Assembly (NCBI GenBank): GCA_964487505.1
Contig: CAZARD010000045.1
Location: 1-31,819, forward strand
Origin: JAFDVJ01 sp964487505
GTDB lineage: Bacteria > Acidobacteriota > Blastocatellia > Pyrinomonadales > Pyrinomonadaceae
Direction: 5' to 3'
Length of the DNA stretch: 31,819 bases
In this document: piece by piece, positions 25,104 through 31,819 of the stretch
How the letters are laid out: every line of letters begins with the position of its first letter
Numbering within the stretch: the stretch's first letter is position 1
Notes under the pieces: generated by a model
What the model was told of the DNA's origin: nothing
Database searches by the model: none
What the model saw: only the letters and a program-made list of their open reading frames with translations
Position numbers and translations under genes: made by a program

Positions 25104-25889
25104 ATGAAACGATCTATTTTGATTCTCGCGGCAGTCGCGATAGCCGCGTCCGCTCTTACCGCATCGGTCGCGGGGCAAAAAAAATGCGGCAAAAAGGAAG
25201 ACGACGAGAAATACGAACAGACCTTCCGTAATGCGTCCGAGAAGACGATCACGGTCAAGATCTACGATGAGAAATGCGAGGCGCATTCGCTGACGATCAA
25301 ACCCGGCAAAGCTGAGAAGTACGATTCCGTCTATACCGGCTACGTCTTCGTGGCAAACGTCGATGGCGACGAGAAGCAATACACCGCGGCCTACAGCAAC
25401 TATCAGATCACGATCGGCGCAGCTGAATCCGACGACCAGCGCGAGAGCTTTCTGCAAACCGTCAACCAGTTCCGTCGCGGCAACGGTCTGGCGGAATTCG
25501 AGTTCGACGAAAGCCTGAACAAGGCCGCGCAATGGTTCGCCGATCTGCTGGCGAAATATGAAAGCGACACCGGCGGTCACGACGCGGTCGCGGTCGGCGG
25601 GCCGGAATACGCCTCGATGCAGGATGTCGGCCAGCGCGCGGCACATTTCGGTTGGAAAAGCAGAAACGGGGTCGCCGAGGTCGTCGCCGGCGACAATCTT
25701 CTGAATCTTCCGGGAAAGCGCGCGCTCGGCGGCGGATTCGCGCTCGGCTGGTCATCCGGAACGACTCATTACGCGCCGTTCTTCGACATCGGCGAACAGA
25801 AGTTCAACCGCGTCGGGTTCGGCATCGCCGCGTCAAAGGTGACCAAAGACAAGTATTACGCCGTCGCGGTCTTCGGGACCACAGACTAA
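25104..25889 (+). CDS. Secreted CAP (SCP/PR1)-domain protein
   Basis: The 261-residue precursor has a signal peptide (ILILAAVAIAASALTASVAG, cleavage likely near AGQ), a lysine- and acid-rich N-terminal region that may form a small beta domain (about 35-110), and a C-terminal CAP domain (about 115-260). CAP features are the helix SFLQTVNQFRRGNGLAEFEFDESLNKAAQWFADLLA, GGHDAVAVGGPEYASMQDV (first His/Glu region), GVAEVVAGDN and SSGTTHYAPFFDIGEQKFNRVGFGIA with the typical WxxSxxHxxxx pattern and His. Bacterial CAP proteins are extracellular; roles in peptide or lipid binding and proteolysis have been proposed. The TAA stop is built partly from the first bases of REP-like copy B. Confidence 0.88.
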   Translation: MKRSILILAAVAIAASALTASVAGQKKCGKKEDDEKYEQTFRNASEKTITVKIYDEKCEAHSLTIKPGKAEKYDSVYTGYVFVANVDGDEKQYTAAYSNYQITIGAAESDDQRESFLQTVNQFRRGNGLAEFEFDESLNKAAQWFADLLAKYESDTGGHDAVAVGGPEYASMQDVGQRAAHFGWKSRNGVAEVVAGDNLLNLPGKRALGGGFALGWSSGTTHYAPFFDIGEQKFNRVGFGIAASKVTKDKYYAVAVFGTTD

Positions 25890-25935
25890 TGCGGAACCCC
25901 GCACGAAGTAAGGGGGCCGGCTCGCAGGGCGAGCC
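25887..25935 (+). repeat. Two-hairpin REP-like element, copy B
   Basis: Core GCGGAACCCCGC then ACGAAGTAAGGGGGCC, followed by the second hairpin GGCTCGC (25919-25925), AGG loop, GCGAGCC (25929-25935). Its first bases overlap the CAP-gene stop. With copy C it forms a divergent-facing inverted pair about 90 bp apart. Confidence 0.85.
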
Positions 25936-25988
25936 TATCAATGGAATCGGACAAGTTCGGGTTTAACGAAATCAACATCGGGTTCACG

Positions 25989-27326
25989 TCACCAGCCCGA
26001 GTCGATTGATCCCCGCAGATCGATCGCTCCCGCGATCGGGCCCCCATACTTCGTGCGGGGTTCCGCATTGCCGATCACGATCGCTGAATTCTTCGAGCCG
26101 AAGCCGATGCAGTTGCAGAGCGCTGTGTTGACTTCGGCTCTTTTCGATTCGTTGGGCGTGTAATCGAGATCGCAGTCGGGATCCAGAGCGTCGAGATTGA
26201 TCGTCGGCGCGACGATTCCTTGGCTGAGGGCGAGAAGGGCCGCTCCGATCCCGGCCGCGCCCGATGCGCCCTGCGGATGGCCGATCTGCGATTTGGTCGC
26301 ACTCGTCTTCACGCGAAACGCGTGATCGCCGAACGCGTTCTTGATCGCCTGCGTTTCGATCCGGTCATTGAGCTGGGTCGACGTTCCGTGCAAATTGATG
26401 TAATCGATCGATTCAGGCTCAACACCCGCGTCCTCAATCGCGAGTATCATCGCGCGCGCCGGCTCGACGCCGTTCTCTTCGAGCCGGACCCGATGGTACG
26501 CGTCGCACGTCGAGCCGTATCCGAGGACCTCGGCGTAGATCCGCGCGCCCCGCGCGCTCGCACCCTCGTAAGACTCCAACACGTAGATCCACGAACCTTC
26601 GCCGAGAACGATCCCGTCACGGTCCTTGTCGAACGGCCGCGACGCGCGTTCGGGTTCGTCGTTCCAGCGCTTCGTGAGAACCGTCATCAGATTGAATCCT
26701 TCAAGGATGCCTCGCGCGAGAGGCGCGTCGACTCCGCCCGTGAGCATCATATCGGCACGTCCGAGCGCGATATGCTGCGCGGCATAGGAGATCGCGTCGG
26801 TCGACGAGGTGCAGCCGGTGGAGACGATGTGCGAGAGTCCGTGAAGCCCGAAGACCATTGAGAGTTCGGACGACAGGCCGCCGTGGGTGGAACTCGGGAT
26901 CGTATACACGCTGGCCTTTTTCGTTTGTTCGGTCAGCCAATAGACGTACTGCTTTTCGGTGAACTCAAGCCCGCCGCCGCCGGTGCCGAGAACGACGCCG
27001 AACCGGCGCCGCCGTTCAAGATCGAGTTTCGCGGTGTCGATCCCGGCATCTGCAACGGCTTCACGCGCCGCCCGCAGTGCGAGCGGAACGCATCGTGAAA
27101 CGTTTCGCCGGTCTTTCGGGTCAAGCTCCGATTCCCAATCGAATCCGGCGATCTCGGCCCCGATCTTCACCGCCGAGTCCGAAACATCGAACGATCCGAT
27201 CCGTCTAATCCCGCTCTTTCCGGTCTCAAGCCCCGCCCAAAATGCCTCACGCCCGATCCCGATCGGCGTCACGCATCCAAACCCTGTTATCACCACCCGC
27301 CTTGTACCCGACAAATCCTTGAACAT
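25989..27326 (-). CDS. Beta-ketoacyl-ACP synthase, FabF-like
   Basis: The 445-residue protein is a thiolase-fold condensing enzyme related to FabF (KAS II), which elongates acyl chains by decarboxylative condensation with malonyl-ACP. RRVVITGFGCVTPIG starts the fold. The nucleophile is in VSTGCTSSTDAI, the first His in NLHGTST, and the second Lys-His pair in SATKSQIGHPQGASG. The nucleophile surroundings (CTSS) differ from the usual CATG or CASG of FabF/FabB, so a specialised synthase is possible; no acyl carrier protein gene is adjacent. I chose ATG 27326 (MFKDLSG). The fold appears complete near NSAIVIGNA. The next 20 or so residues (beginning EPRTKYGGPIAGAI) and the stop are encoded through REP-like copy C and its flank. 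Divergent from gatB. Confidence 0.9.
   Translation of the reverse strand: MFKDLSGTRRVVITGFGCVTPIGIGREAFWAGLETGKSGIRRIGSFDVSDSAVKIGAEIAGFDWESELDPKDRRNVSRCVPLALRAAREAVADAGIDTAKLDLERRRRFGVVLGTGGGGLEFTEKQYVYWLTEQTKKASVYTIPSSTHGGLSSELSMVFGLHGLSHIVSTGCTSSTDAISYAAQHIALGRADMMLTGGVDAPLARGILEGFNLMTVLTKRWNDEPERASRPFDKDRDGIVLGEGSWIYVLESYEGASARGARIYAEVLGYGSTCDAYHRVRLEENGVEPARAMILAIEDAGVEPESIDYINLHGTSTQLNDRIETQAIKNAFGDHAFRVKTSATKSQIGHPQGASGAAGIGAALLALSQGIVAPTINLDALDPDCDLDYTPNESKRAEVNTALCNCIGFGSKNSAIVIGNAEPRTKYGGPIAGAIDLRGSIDSGW
26021..26069 (-). repeat. Two-hairpin REP-like element, copy C
   Basis: On the minus strand: core GCGGAACCCCGC, ACGAAGTATGGGGGCC, then second hairpin CGATCGC, GGGA loop, GCGATCG (complement of 26021-26038). 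It lies wholly within the 3' end of the ketosynthase reading frame. Confidence 0.85.
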
Positions 27327-27365
27327 AGGTAGACAGATTAGCACGCCAAACAGTTCAGAACCCCC

Positions 27366-27414
27366 AATGCAGAACCCCGCACGAAGTAAGGGGGCCCGAT
27401 CGCGGGAGCGATCG
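27366..27414 (+). repeat. Two-hairpin REP-like element, copy D
   Basis: Core GCAGAACCCCGC then ACGAAGTAAGGGGGCC, followed by the perfect second hairpin CGATCGC, GGGA loop, GCGATCG (27397-27414). Confidence 0.85.
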
Positions 27415-27421
27415 CGTCATT

Positions 27422-27442
27422 CGCGATTTGCAATTTGCGATT
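27422..27442. repeat. Short 7-bp periodic array between REP copies D and E
   Basis: Three 7-bp units: CGCGATT, TGCAATT, TGCGATT. Related words (GCAAATC, TGCGATC) occur just after copy E at 27513-27526. Confidence 0.55.
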
Positions 27443-27463
27443 GGTCGGCAAATCCCTCACCGG

Positions 27464-27510
27464 CGATCGCTCCCGCGAGTTGGCCCCATTGCTTCGTGCG
27501 GGGTTCTGCA
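27464..27510 (-). repeat. Two-hairpin REP-like element, copy E
   Basis: Minus-strand core GCAGAACCCCGC then ACGAAGCAATGGGGCC, with a partly decayed second hairpin (complement of CGATCGC, TCCC, GCGAGTT). It shares the GCAG variant of the core with copy D. Confidence 0.75.
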
Positions 27511-27573
27511 CCGCAAATCTGCGATCTGTCGGAGAGTTGATCCACAGAGGCAGCTTGGCCGAAACCGAAGAAG

Positions 27574-27621
27574 CGCTCGCGCTGCGAGCGTTCCTCCTTA
27601 CTTCGTGCGGGGTTCCGCATT
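27574..27621 (-). repeat. Two-hairpin REP-like element, copy F
   Basis: Minus-strand core GCGGAACCCCGC then ACGAAGTAAGGAGG, followed by the second hairpin CGCTCGC/GCGAGCG with a 3-base loop (27574-27590). It ends where the putative gatB -35 box begins. Confidence 0.8.
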
Positions 27622-27648
27622 GTCGTCTTCCGTCCGCTGGATTATCAT
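27620..27648 (+). promoter_or_regulatory. Putative gatB promoter at the edge of REP copy F
   Basis: TTGTCG (27620-27625) and TATCAT (27643-27648) are 17 bp apart and match the sigma-70 consensus at 4 and 5 of 6 positions. The start point would lie just before ATG 27660, giving a very short leader with no Shine-Dalgarno. The first bases of the -35 box come from the REP element. Confidence 0.4.
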
Positions 27649-27659
27649 AACTCTCACAT

Positions 27660-29135
27660 ATGAAAGAAGGTTGGGAAGCAATTATCGGGATGGAGATCCA
27701 CGCGCAGTTGGCGACGGAGACGAAAATCTTTTGCGGATGCGCTACGAGTTTCGGGCACGATCCGAATTCGAACACCTGTCCGGTCTGCCTCGGATTGCCG
27801 GGCGCGCTGCCGGTGTTGAACGAGAAGGTGGTCGAATACGGAGCGAAGGCGGCACTCGCGCTCGGGCTGAACATCAACGAAACGTCGATCTTTTCGCGGA
27901 AGAACTATTTTTACCCCGATCTTCCAAAGGGTTACCAGATCTCGCAGTATGACAAGCCGTTCTCGTCGAACGGCGAACTGACGATCATGACGTCGGAGCG
28001 AGACGAGTCAGGCCGGGCGCACAACTGGCAGCCGATGACGATCCATATTGAGCGGATGCATCTCGAGGAAGACGCCGGCAAGAACGTTCACGAAGGGCTC
28101 CCCGACGTCGACAAGTATTCGTACATCGATCTCAACCGCGCCGGAACGCCGCTCGGCGAGATAGTCACCGCTCCGGACTTCCGCACCTCGTGGCAGGCGT
28201 ACGATTACGTCAACCACGTCCGGCGAGTACTGCAATGGGTCGGCGCGAGCGACGCGGATATGGAAAAGGGAAACCTGCGCTGCGAAGCGAATGTTTCGGT
28301 CAGGCCGATCGGGCAAAAGGAATTCAACAACAAGGTCGAGCTCAAGAACCTGAACTCGGTGCGGTTCATGCAGAAGGCGATCGAGTACGAGATCGAACGC
28401 CAGATCGCGGCACACGAATCGGGCGAAGGCGTTCGGCAGGAGACGCGTCTTTGGGACGAAAAGAACAACCGGACCCGCGTTATGCGTTCGAAAGAGGACG
28501 CGCACGATTACCGCTATTTCCCGGAACCCGACCTGCAGCCGCTCGTCGTGACGCACGCGTTCGTCGAATCTGTCCGCGCGTCGATGCCCGAGTTGCCGGA
28601 CGCGATGCGCGACCGATTTATGCGCGAATTCGGACTCTCGTTTGAGGACGCGTCGCAGATCATTGGTGAGAAGTCTCTCGCGAAGTTCTACGAGACGGCG
28701 GCGACGATCTCGGGAAATCCGCGGACGACGGCCAATTTCGTGCTTTCGGAGTTCGTCCGCGAACTCAACAATTCGGGGAAGACGGCGGACGAGTCGCTGG
28801 TTTCGGCGGAAGAGTTCGCGGCGCTGATCAAAACGCTCGATTCAGGCGCGATCAACAACAACCAGGCAAAGGAAGTGCTGGTCGAGACCTTCAACACCGG
28901 GAAGACCGTCGCCGAGGTCATCAACGAGAAGGGCTTCGAGCAGATTTCCGATCCGGCGGCGATAGAAAAAATTGTTGACGAGATCATCCAAAAGAACGAG
29001 AATCAGGTCAACGCATTTCGCGGCGGTAACGAAAAGCTCTTCGGGTTCTTTGTCGGCCAGGTCATGAAGGCCTCCCAGGGCAAAGCCAATCCGAAGATCG
29101 CAAACGAAGTCCTTAGGAAGAAATTGACGGGTTGA
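27660..29135 (+). CDS. gatB: Aspartyl/glutamyl-tRNA(Asn/Gln) amidotransferase subunit B
   Basis: The 491-residue product is full-length GatB, the subunit of GatCAB that binds misacylated Glu-tRNA(Gln) or Asp-tRNA(Asn) and activates it for amidation. IIGMEIHAQLATETKIFCGC and NTCPVCLGLPGALPVLN carry the zinc-site cysteines. Also present are SRKNYFYPDLPKGYQISQYD, DLNRAGTPLGEIVT, MEKGNLRCEANVSVRP, KVELKNLNSVRFMQKAIEYE and RSKEDAHDYRYFPEPDLQPL. The C-terminal YqeY-like tail (about 340-490) ends with GKANPKIANEVLRKKL. gatA and gatC are not in the window. The stop is 1 bp before the first secreted paralog, so those genes may be co-transcribed. The leader lacks a clear Shine-Dalgarno. Confidence 0.98.
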   Translation: MKEGWEAIIGMEIHAQLATETKIFCGCATSFGHDPNSNTCPVCLGLPGALPVLNEKVVEYGAKAALALGLNINETSIFSRKNYFYPDLPKGYQISQYDKPFSSNGELTIMTSERDESGRAHNWQPMTIHIERMHLEEDAGKNVHEGLPDVDKYSYIDLNRAGTPLGEIVTAPDFRTSWQAYDYVNHVRRVLQWVGASDADMEKGNLRCEANVSVRPIGQKEFNNKVELKNLNSVRFMQKAIEYEIERQIAAHESGEGVRQETRLWDEKNNRTRVMRSKEDAHDYRYFPEPDLQPLVVTHAFVESVRASMPELPDAMRDRFMREFGLSFEDASQIIGEKSLAKFYETAATISGNPRTTANFVLSEFVRELNNSGKTADESLVSAEEFAALIKTLDSGAINNNQAKEVLVETFNTGKTVAEVINEKGFEQISDPAAIEKIVDEIIQKNENQVNAFRGGNEKLFGFFVGQVMKASQGKANPKIANEVLRKKLTG

Positions 29136-29136
29136 G

Positions 29137-30090
29137 ATGATTGCTGACCGGTTAGCTCTGGGAATCGCAATTTGCCTTTCGGCATCATTCTGCGCGTTCG
29201 CCCAACAGCCCGTCGGCTATCCTTCGAGCGTTTACGTTTCCGGTTCGGGCCGAATCCGCTCGCCCGAGGAAGTCGAGGCGATGAAGCGTCTCGTCGACGC
29301 TCAACGCGCCAACGAACGGATCGCGCAGCTCGAACGAGCGCCAAATCTTTCCTCCGACGGCCGGCAGACGGTCAAGTTCAAAACGAAGGGGAACGCCGTC
29401 GTTTCCGCGACCGATTATCTGGTTCCGAAGAAACTCCGCGACCGATATTCGGAGTTTCTCAAAACGCCGCTGACGGGAATCGTTCGCCTTTTCAACACCG
29501 CCTGCCACACTGACAAGAACGGGACCGCGAAAGATGATCCGCCCGATTGTCCGGGCGATATCGTCCCCGGCGGCGGATCGTATTTTTCATTCCGGCAGCG
29601 CGATTACGTCGAGTATCCGCTTGCCGATGTCGGCATCAAGGATGATCTGCTTTTTTCGCTCGGTTCGCTGAACGAGGCGATCATCGTCCGTCTCGGCGCG
29701 ATCGAAGTCCAGGACGTGGACTCCGGATCGCCCGGGATGAAGTTTCTTTGGGAATTCGCGCCGGCGCCTGAAATTCGCGGGGCGGCCGAACAGTCGGAAG
29801 CGCTGAGGACAGGTATCGCGGCTGACGGTTTCCGTTATTCGAGCGTCGTGTCCATCGAAACCGATTCGACCTACGTCGTCCGCGTCATCGCTTACCGGCC
29901 GTACGTTCTTCGACCAGACGAGAGGGTCAAGAACGGTCTCAGGAAATCATATGTTTTCGGCAATGACCCGCGGCGCGACGTGACGATCGCGTTCCGTTTT
30001 ATCGATCGCGACAAGAACGGCGCTTTGACGATGATCTGGAAGGAGCTGCGCAGTATGGATTCGCCGGAGTTCTCATTGTCGCCAAAGTAG
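29137..30090 (+). CDS. Secreted protein of unknown function, paralog 1 of 3
   Basis: I do not recognise a named family. The 317-residue precursor has a signal peptide (LALGIAICLSASFCAFAQ, cleavage near FAQ). It shares a pattern with the two following genes: TGIVRLF, a cysteine pair (here CHTDKNGTAKDDPPDC), an aromatic motif YFSFRQRDYVEYPLADVGIKDD, an LGAIEV strand, then SSVVSIETDSTYVVRVIAYRP, and a closing RDVTIAFRFIDRDKNGALTMIWKEL. The spacing of short strands suggests an all-beta extracellular or periplasmic domain with one disulfide. Its ATG is 1 bp after the gatB stop, which fits read-through transcription from gatB. No enzyme motif is visible. Confidence 0.8.
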   Translation: MIADRLALGIAICLSASFCAFAQQPVGYPSSVYVSGSGRIRSPEEVEAMKRLVDAQRANERIAQLERAPNLSSDGRQTVKFKTKGNAVVSATDYLVPKKLRDRYSEFLKTPLTGIVRLFNTACHTDKNGTAKDDPPDCPGDIVPGGGSYFSFRQRDYVEYPLADVGIKDDLLFSLGSLNEAIIVRLGAIEVQDVDSGSPGMKFLWEFAPAPEIRGAAEQSEALRTGIAADGFRYSSVVSIETDSTYVVRVIAYRPYVLRPDERVKNGLRKSYVFGNDPRRDVTIAFRFIDRDKNGALTMIWKELRSMDSPEFSLSPK

Positions 30091-30107
30091 CGACCGCAAA
30101 CCAGAAA

Positions 30108-30947
30108 ATGTTGGGAAAGCCCACAAAACTCGGATCGGTCCTGATCGCACTGGGGCTTGCGGCCGGAGTCTTCGCGCAGTCGCCGACCCCGACGCCGCGG
30201 CAATCGGTGCTATCTCGCGAGAATGTCCGGCAAAGCGACGACGACGATAATCTGTCCGATTCGAAATTCGGCGAGCTTTACCGGGACGAGTTTCAGCAGC
30301 TTCAGGTTTCGGAAAAGGCGCGCAAGCGCGCGAAGTTGACCGATGCCGAGAAGAACGCGTTGCGGGAGATTCGCCGCGACGGTTTCAAGACGCTCAAGCT
30401 GTTCGTCGCGCCGGCGTGCGCCGATCGTCTCGTGATCGACGTCAGCGATCCCCGCTGTTCCGAGGGATACGACTTTCTGCAAGTATCTTATTACTCGTTC
30501 TTCTACGAAATCTACGGCCACAAACTCGGCGAGCTCCGAATTGTCGATGACGAGTTCCGGGTCGTACTGCGAGGCATTCTTCAGGGGTTCATCGTCGATC
30601 TCGGCGAGGTCGATCCGCGATCGGTCGGCAGAGATTCCGAGAGCGTCAGGTTCGTCGCCGACTATCCGATCGCCAGGACCCAGAGTGATTTCGACCAGCA
30701 GCGAAAGGAGCTCGAAGGTGACGGGATCAGTTATTCGGGCCGTATGCTGACGACCCGCCAAAAGCTCGTTGCCGGCCACACATATCTGCTTCGAAGCATT
30801 CAATACGGTCAAAGCGGGACGTTGGTATTCACGTTCGACAACGTGATCGTGATCAAACTCGAACGTCTGACAGATGACGGGATGGCGATCATTTCCTGGA
30901 AGAAGATCGCCGACAAAAAGGCCCCGAGCCTGAAATCCGAAAAATAG
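30108..30947 (+). CDS. Secreted protein of unknown function, paralog 2 of 3 (divergent)
   Basis: The 279-residue precursor starts with a signal peptide (LGSVLIALGLAAGVFAQ). A low-complexity, charged region with SPTPTPRQ and SDDDDN follows. The core is the most diverged of the three: TLKLFVAPACADRL with a cysteine and DPRCSEGYDF with another, YYSFFYEIYGHKLGELRIVDDEF aligning with the aromatic motif of its neighbours, FIVDLGEVDPRS aligning with the LGAIEV strand, and GHTYLLRSIQYGQSGTLVFTFDN near the end, then a WKKI segment matching WKEL/WREL. It follows paralog 1 by 17 bp. A GC-rich inverted repeat without a T-run lies directly after its stop (30947-30968). Function unknown. Confidence 0.75.
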   Translation: MLGKPTKLGSVLIALGLAAGVFAQSPTPTPRQSVLSRENVRQSDDDDNLSDSKFGELYRDEFQQLQVSEKARKRAKLTDAEKNALREIRRDGFKTLKLFVAPACADRLVIDVSDPRCSEGYDFLQVSYYSFFYEIYGHKLGELRIVDDEFRVVLRGILQGFIVDLGEVDPRSVGRDSESVRFVADYPIARTQSDFDQQRKELEGDGISYSGRMLTTRQKLVAGHTYLLRSIQYGQSGTLVFTFDNVIVIKLERLTDDGMAIISWKKIADKKAPSLKSEK

Positions 30948-30968
30948 GGAGCGCGCGACGCGCTTCCC
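30947..30968. repeat. GC-rich inverted repeat after paralog 2
   Basis: GGGAGCGCG and GCGCTTCCC face each other around a short centre, beginning at the stop codon. No T tract follows, so it is not a clear terminator. Confidence 0.45.
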
Positions 30969-30995
30969 GACCGATCAAAAGAAACCGAGGTGGCG

Positions 30996-31793
30996 ATGAT
31001 TTATCGTGTTTTTCTGATCTGTTGCGTTCTTCTTTCCGGAACGGCCTTCGCCCAGACGATGCGGCCGAACCTGACGATGATCAACCGTTCGGGCGTTTTC
31101 CCGCTGCGAACGAAACCGACCAAGGAGCAGCGCAAGCGGCTTCAACCCGATTCGGTAGACTTGTCGCGCTTCGCCCCGATTCTTGAGCAGCCGCGGACAG
31201 GCATCGTCCGGCTCCTGCCCGATATCGGCTGTTACGAAAGCTATTTTGTGATCCGAGCGGACGAAAAATGCCTGAACGCGATCCCGGAGAGCTCGTTCTT
31301 TTCGTTCCGCGAGCGCGAGTACACGCTCGAACCGCTGGCCGATATCCGGCTCAAAAGCGGTCATCTGATCAGCGACGGGCTGCTGACGCAAGGGATGATG
31401 GCGAAACTCGGCGATGTCCCGCTCGAGATGATCTCGCTTGAGACCGAAGGGTTCGACTTTCTCAACGATTTCTCGCCGGCGCCGGATTCCGTGATCGCGA
31501 AAGACCAGTACAATCAACTGATCCGCGGCGTAAGATCGGGCGATCACGAGTATCGCAAGGTCGTGCAGGCGATTGAGAACACGACCTACGCAATGCGCGT
31601 CGTCGCCTATCGGGGCAACGTCATCCGATCGTTTCGCGGCTGGCGGTTCGATCTGCTCGACGGCGACAAGCGGATCGACCTGACGCTCGCGTTCCGCGTC
31701 GTCCGCAAGGATCCTGACGGCTCGGTGACGCTCGTCTGGCGGGAACTCGGACGGCGCGAATCGCCGCGGATCAGGTTCCCGAAACGAAAGTGA
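30996..31793 (+). CDS. Secreted protein of unknown function, paralog 3 of 3
   Basis: The 265-residue precursor has a signal peptide (MIYRVFLICCVLLSGTAFAQ). It matches paralog 1 closely in layout: RTGIVRLLPDIGC with a second cysteine in EKCLNA, SFFSFREREYTLEPLADIRLKSGHLIS, AKLGDVPLEMI, FDFLNDFSPAP, then YRKVVQAIENTTYAMRVVAYRG and IDLTLAFRVVRKDPDGSVTLVWREL. I chose ATG 30996 with GAGGT at 30987-30991; a GTG at 30990 is the alternative but overlaps that Shine-Dalgarno. All three genes end with a positively charged tail. No known domain or active-site motif is visible; a beta-rich exported protein is the best description. Confidence 0.8.
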   Translation: MIYRVFLICCVLLSGTAFAQTMRPNLTMINRSGVFPLRTKPTKEQRKRLQPDSVDLSRFAPILEQPRTGIVRLLPDIGCYESYFVIRADEKCLNAIPESSFFSFREREYTLEPLADIRLKSGHLISDGLLTQGMMAKLGDVPLEMISLETEGFDFLNDFSPAPDSVIAKDQYNQLIRGVRSGDHEYRKVVQAIENTTYAMRVVAYRGNVIRSFRGWRFDLLDGDKRIDLTLAFRVVRKDPDGSVTLVWRELGRRESPRIRFPKRK

Positions 31794-31800
31794 AGTCTTG

Positions 31801-31814
31801 GATTCCAGATTCCA
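31801..31814. repeat. 7-bp periodic array at the window edge
   Basis: Two exact GATTCCA units followed by GGATT, running to the end of the window; probably the start of a longer array. Confidence 0.6.
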
Positions 31815-31819
31815 GGATT

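Larger units (their letters stand above)
27327..27659. other. Divergent ketosynthase/gatB intergenic region packed with repeats
   Basis: These 333 bp hold no supportable gene. They contain three copies of the two-hairpin element (27366-27414, 27464-27510, 27574-27621) and 7-bp periodic stretches at 27422-27442 and about 27514-27527. A putative gatB promoter sits at the right end. Copies D and E face each other, giving an inverted pair around the heptamer stretch. Confidence 0.7.

Noticed and set aside
27338..27877. Open frames with NPARSKGARSRERS-like peptides around gatB and the CAP gene
   Set aside because: These peptides are translations of the REP-like element, not proteins.

Overview
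This window looks like chromosomal DNA from a GC-rich, diderm, free-living heterotroph. The gene set and its repeat-laden intergenic spaces suit Acidobacteriota, probably class Blastocatellia (Pyrinomonadaceae-like). That placement is inferred from gene content and repeat style, with no marker-gene comparison. I see no rRNA, tRNA, CRISPR array, transposase, integrase or phage gene. About 25 protein genes are supported. Nearly all are core or metabolic genes rather than cargo of a mobile island.

Layout. The left edge holds the 3' part of a class I fructose-bisphosphate aldolase (fbaB) on the + strand, interrupted by one in-frame TGA. trmFO converges on it. A secreted double-PDZ protein follows on +. 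From about 16.5 kb down to 3.5 kb there are ten minus-strand genes: a GH63-like glycoside hydrolase, glucose 1-dehydrogenase, a NifU-like Fe-S scaffold, a CNNM/CorC-type membrane protein, enolase, a GNAT acetyltransferase, gpmI, a PBP4-type carboxypeptidase, thymidine kinase and a YkgJ-type cysteine cluster protein. Plus-strand genes then dominate: a TPR/sigma-54 activator, a NUDIX-metallo-beta-lactamase fusion, a SnoaL-like protein, a B12-binding radical SAM enzyme, a truncated DUF1801-like gene, a CAP-domain protein, gatB and three tandem secreted paralogs of unknown function. A class I methyltransferase and a beta-ketoacyl-ACP synthase lie on the minus strand among them.

Metabolic logic. 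fbaB, gpmI and eno are three glycolytic/gluconeogenic steps within 10 kb. The GH63-like hydrolase and glucose 1-dehydrogenase lie 5 bp apart and could release and then oxidise glucose. tdk-ykgJ and radical SAM-DUF1801 are joined by 4-base ATGA overlaps, and gatB is 1 bp from the first secreted paralog.

The most unusual content is between genes. Four kinds of repeat recur: (1) arrays with a strict 7-bp period but a different heptamer in each array; (2) a six-copy, two-hairpin REP-like element whose second stem changes sequence while keeping its pairing; (3) a 71-72 bp element with inverted ends, in two copies; (4) single long inverted repeats or cruciform structures. These repeats abut or enter the 3' ends of several genes (trmFO, the CNNM-type gene, gdh, the CAP gene, the ketosynthase) and supply their last codons or stop codons. 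One gene (DUF1801-like) appears to be broken by them. The in-frame TGA in an otherwise undamaged fbaB is the other signal most worth checking.
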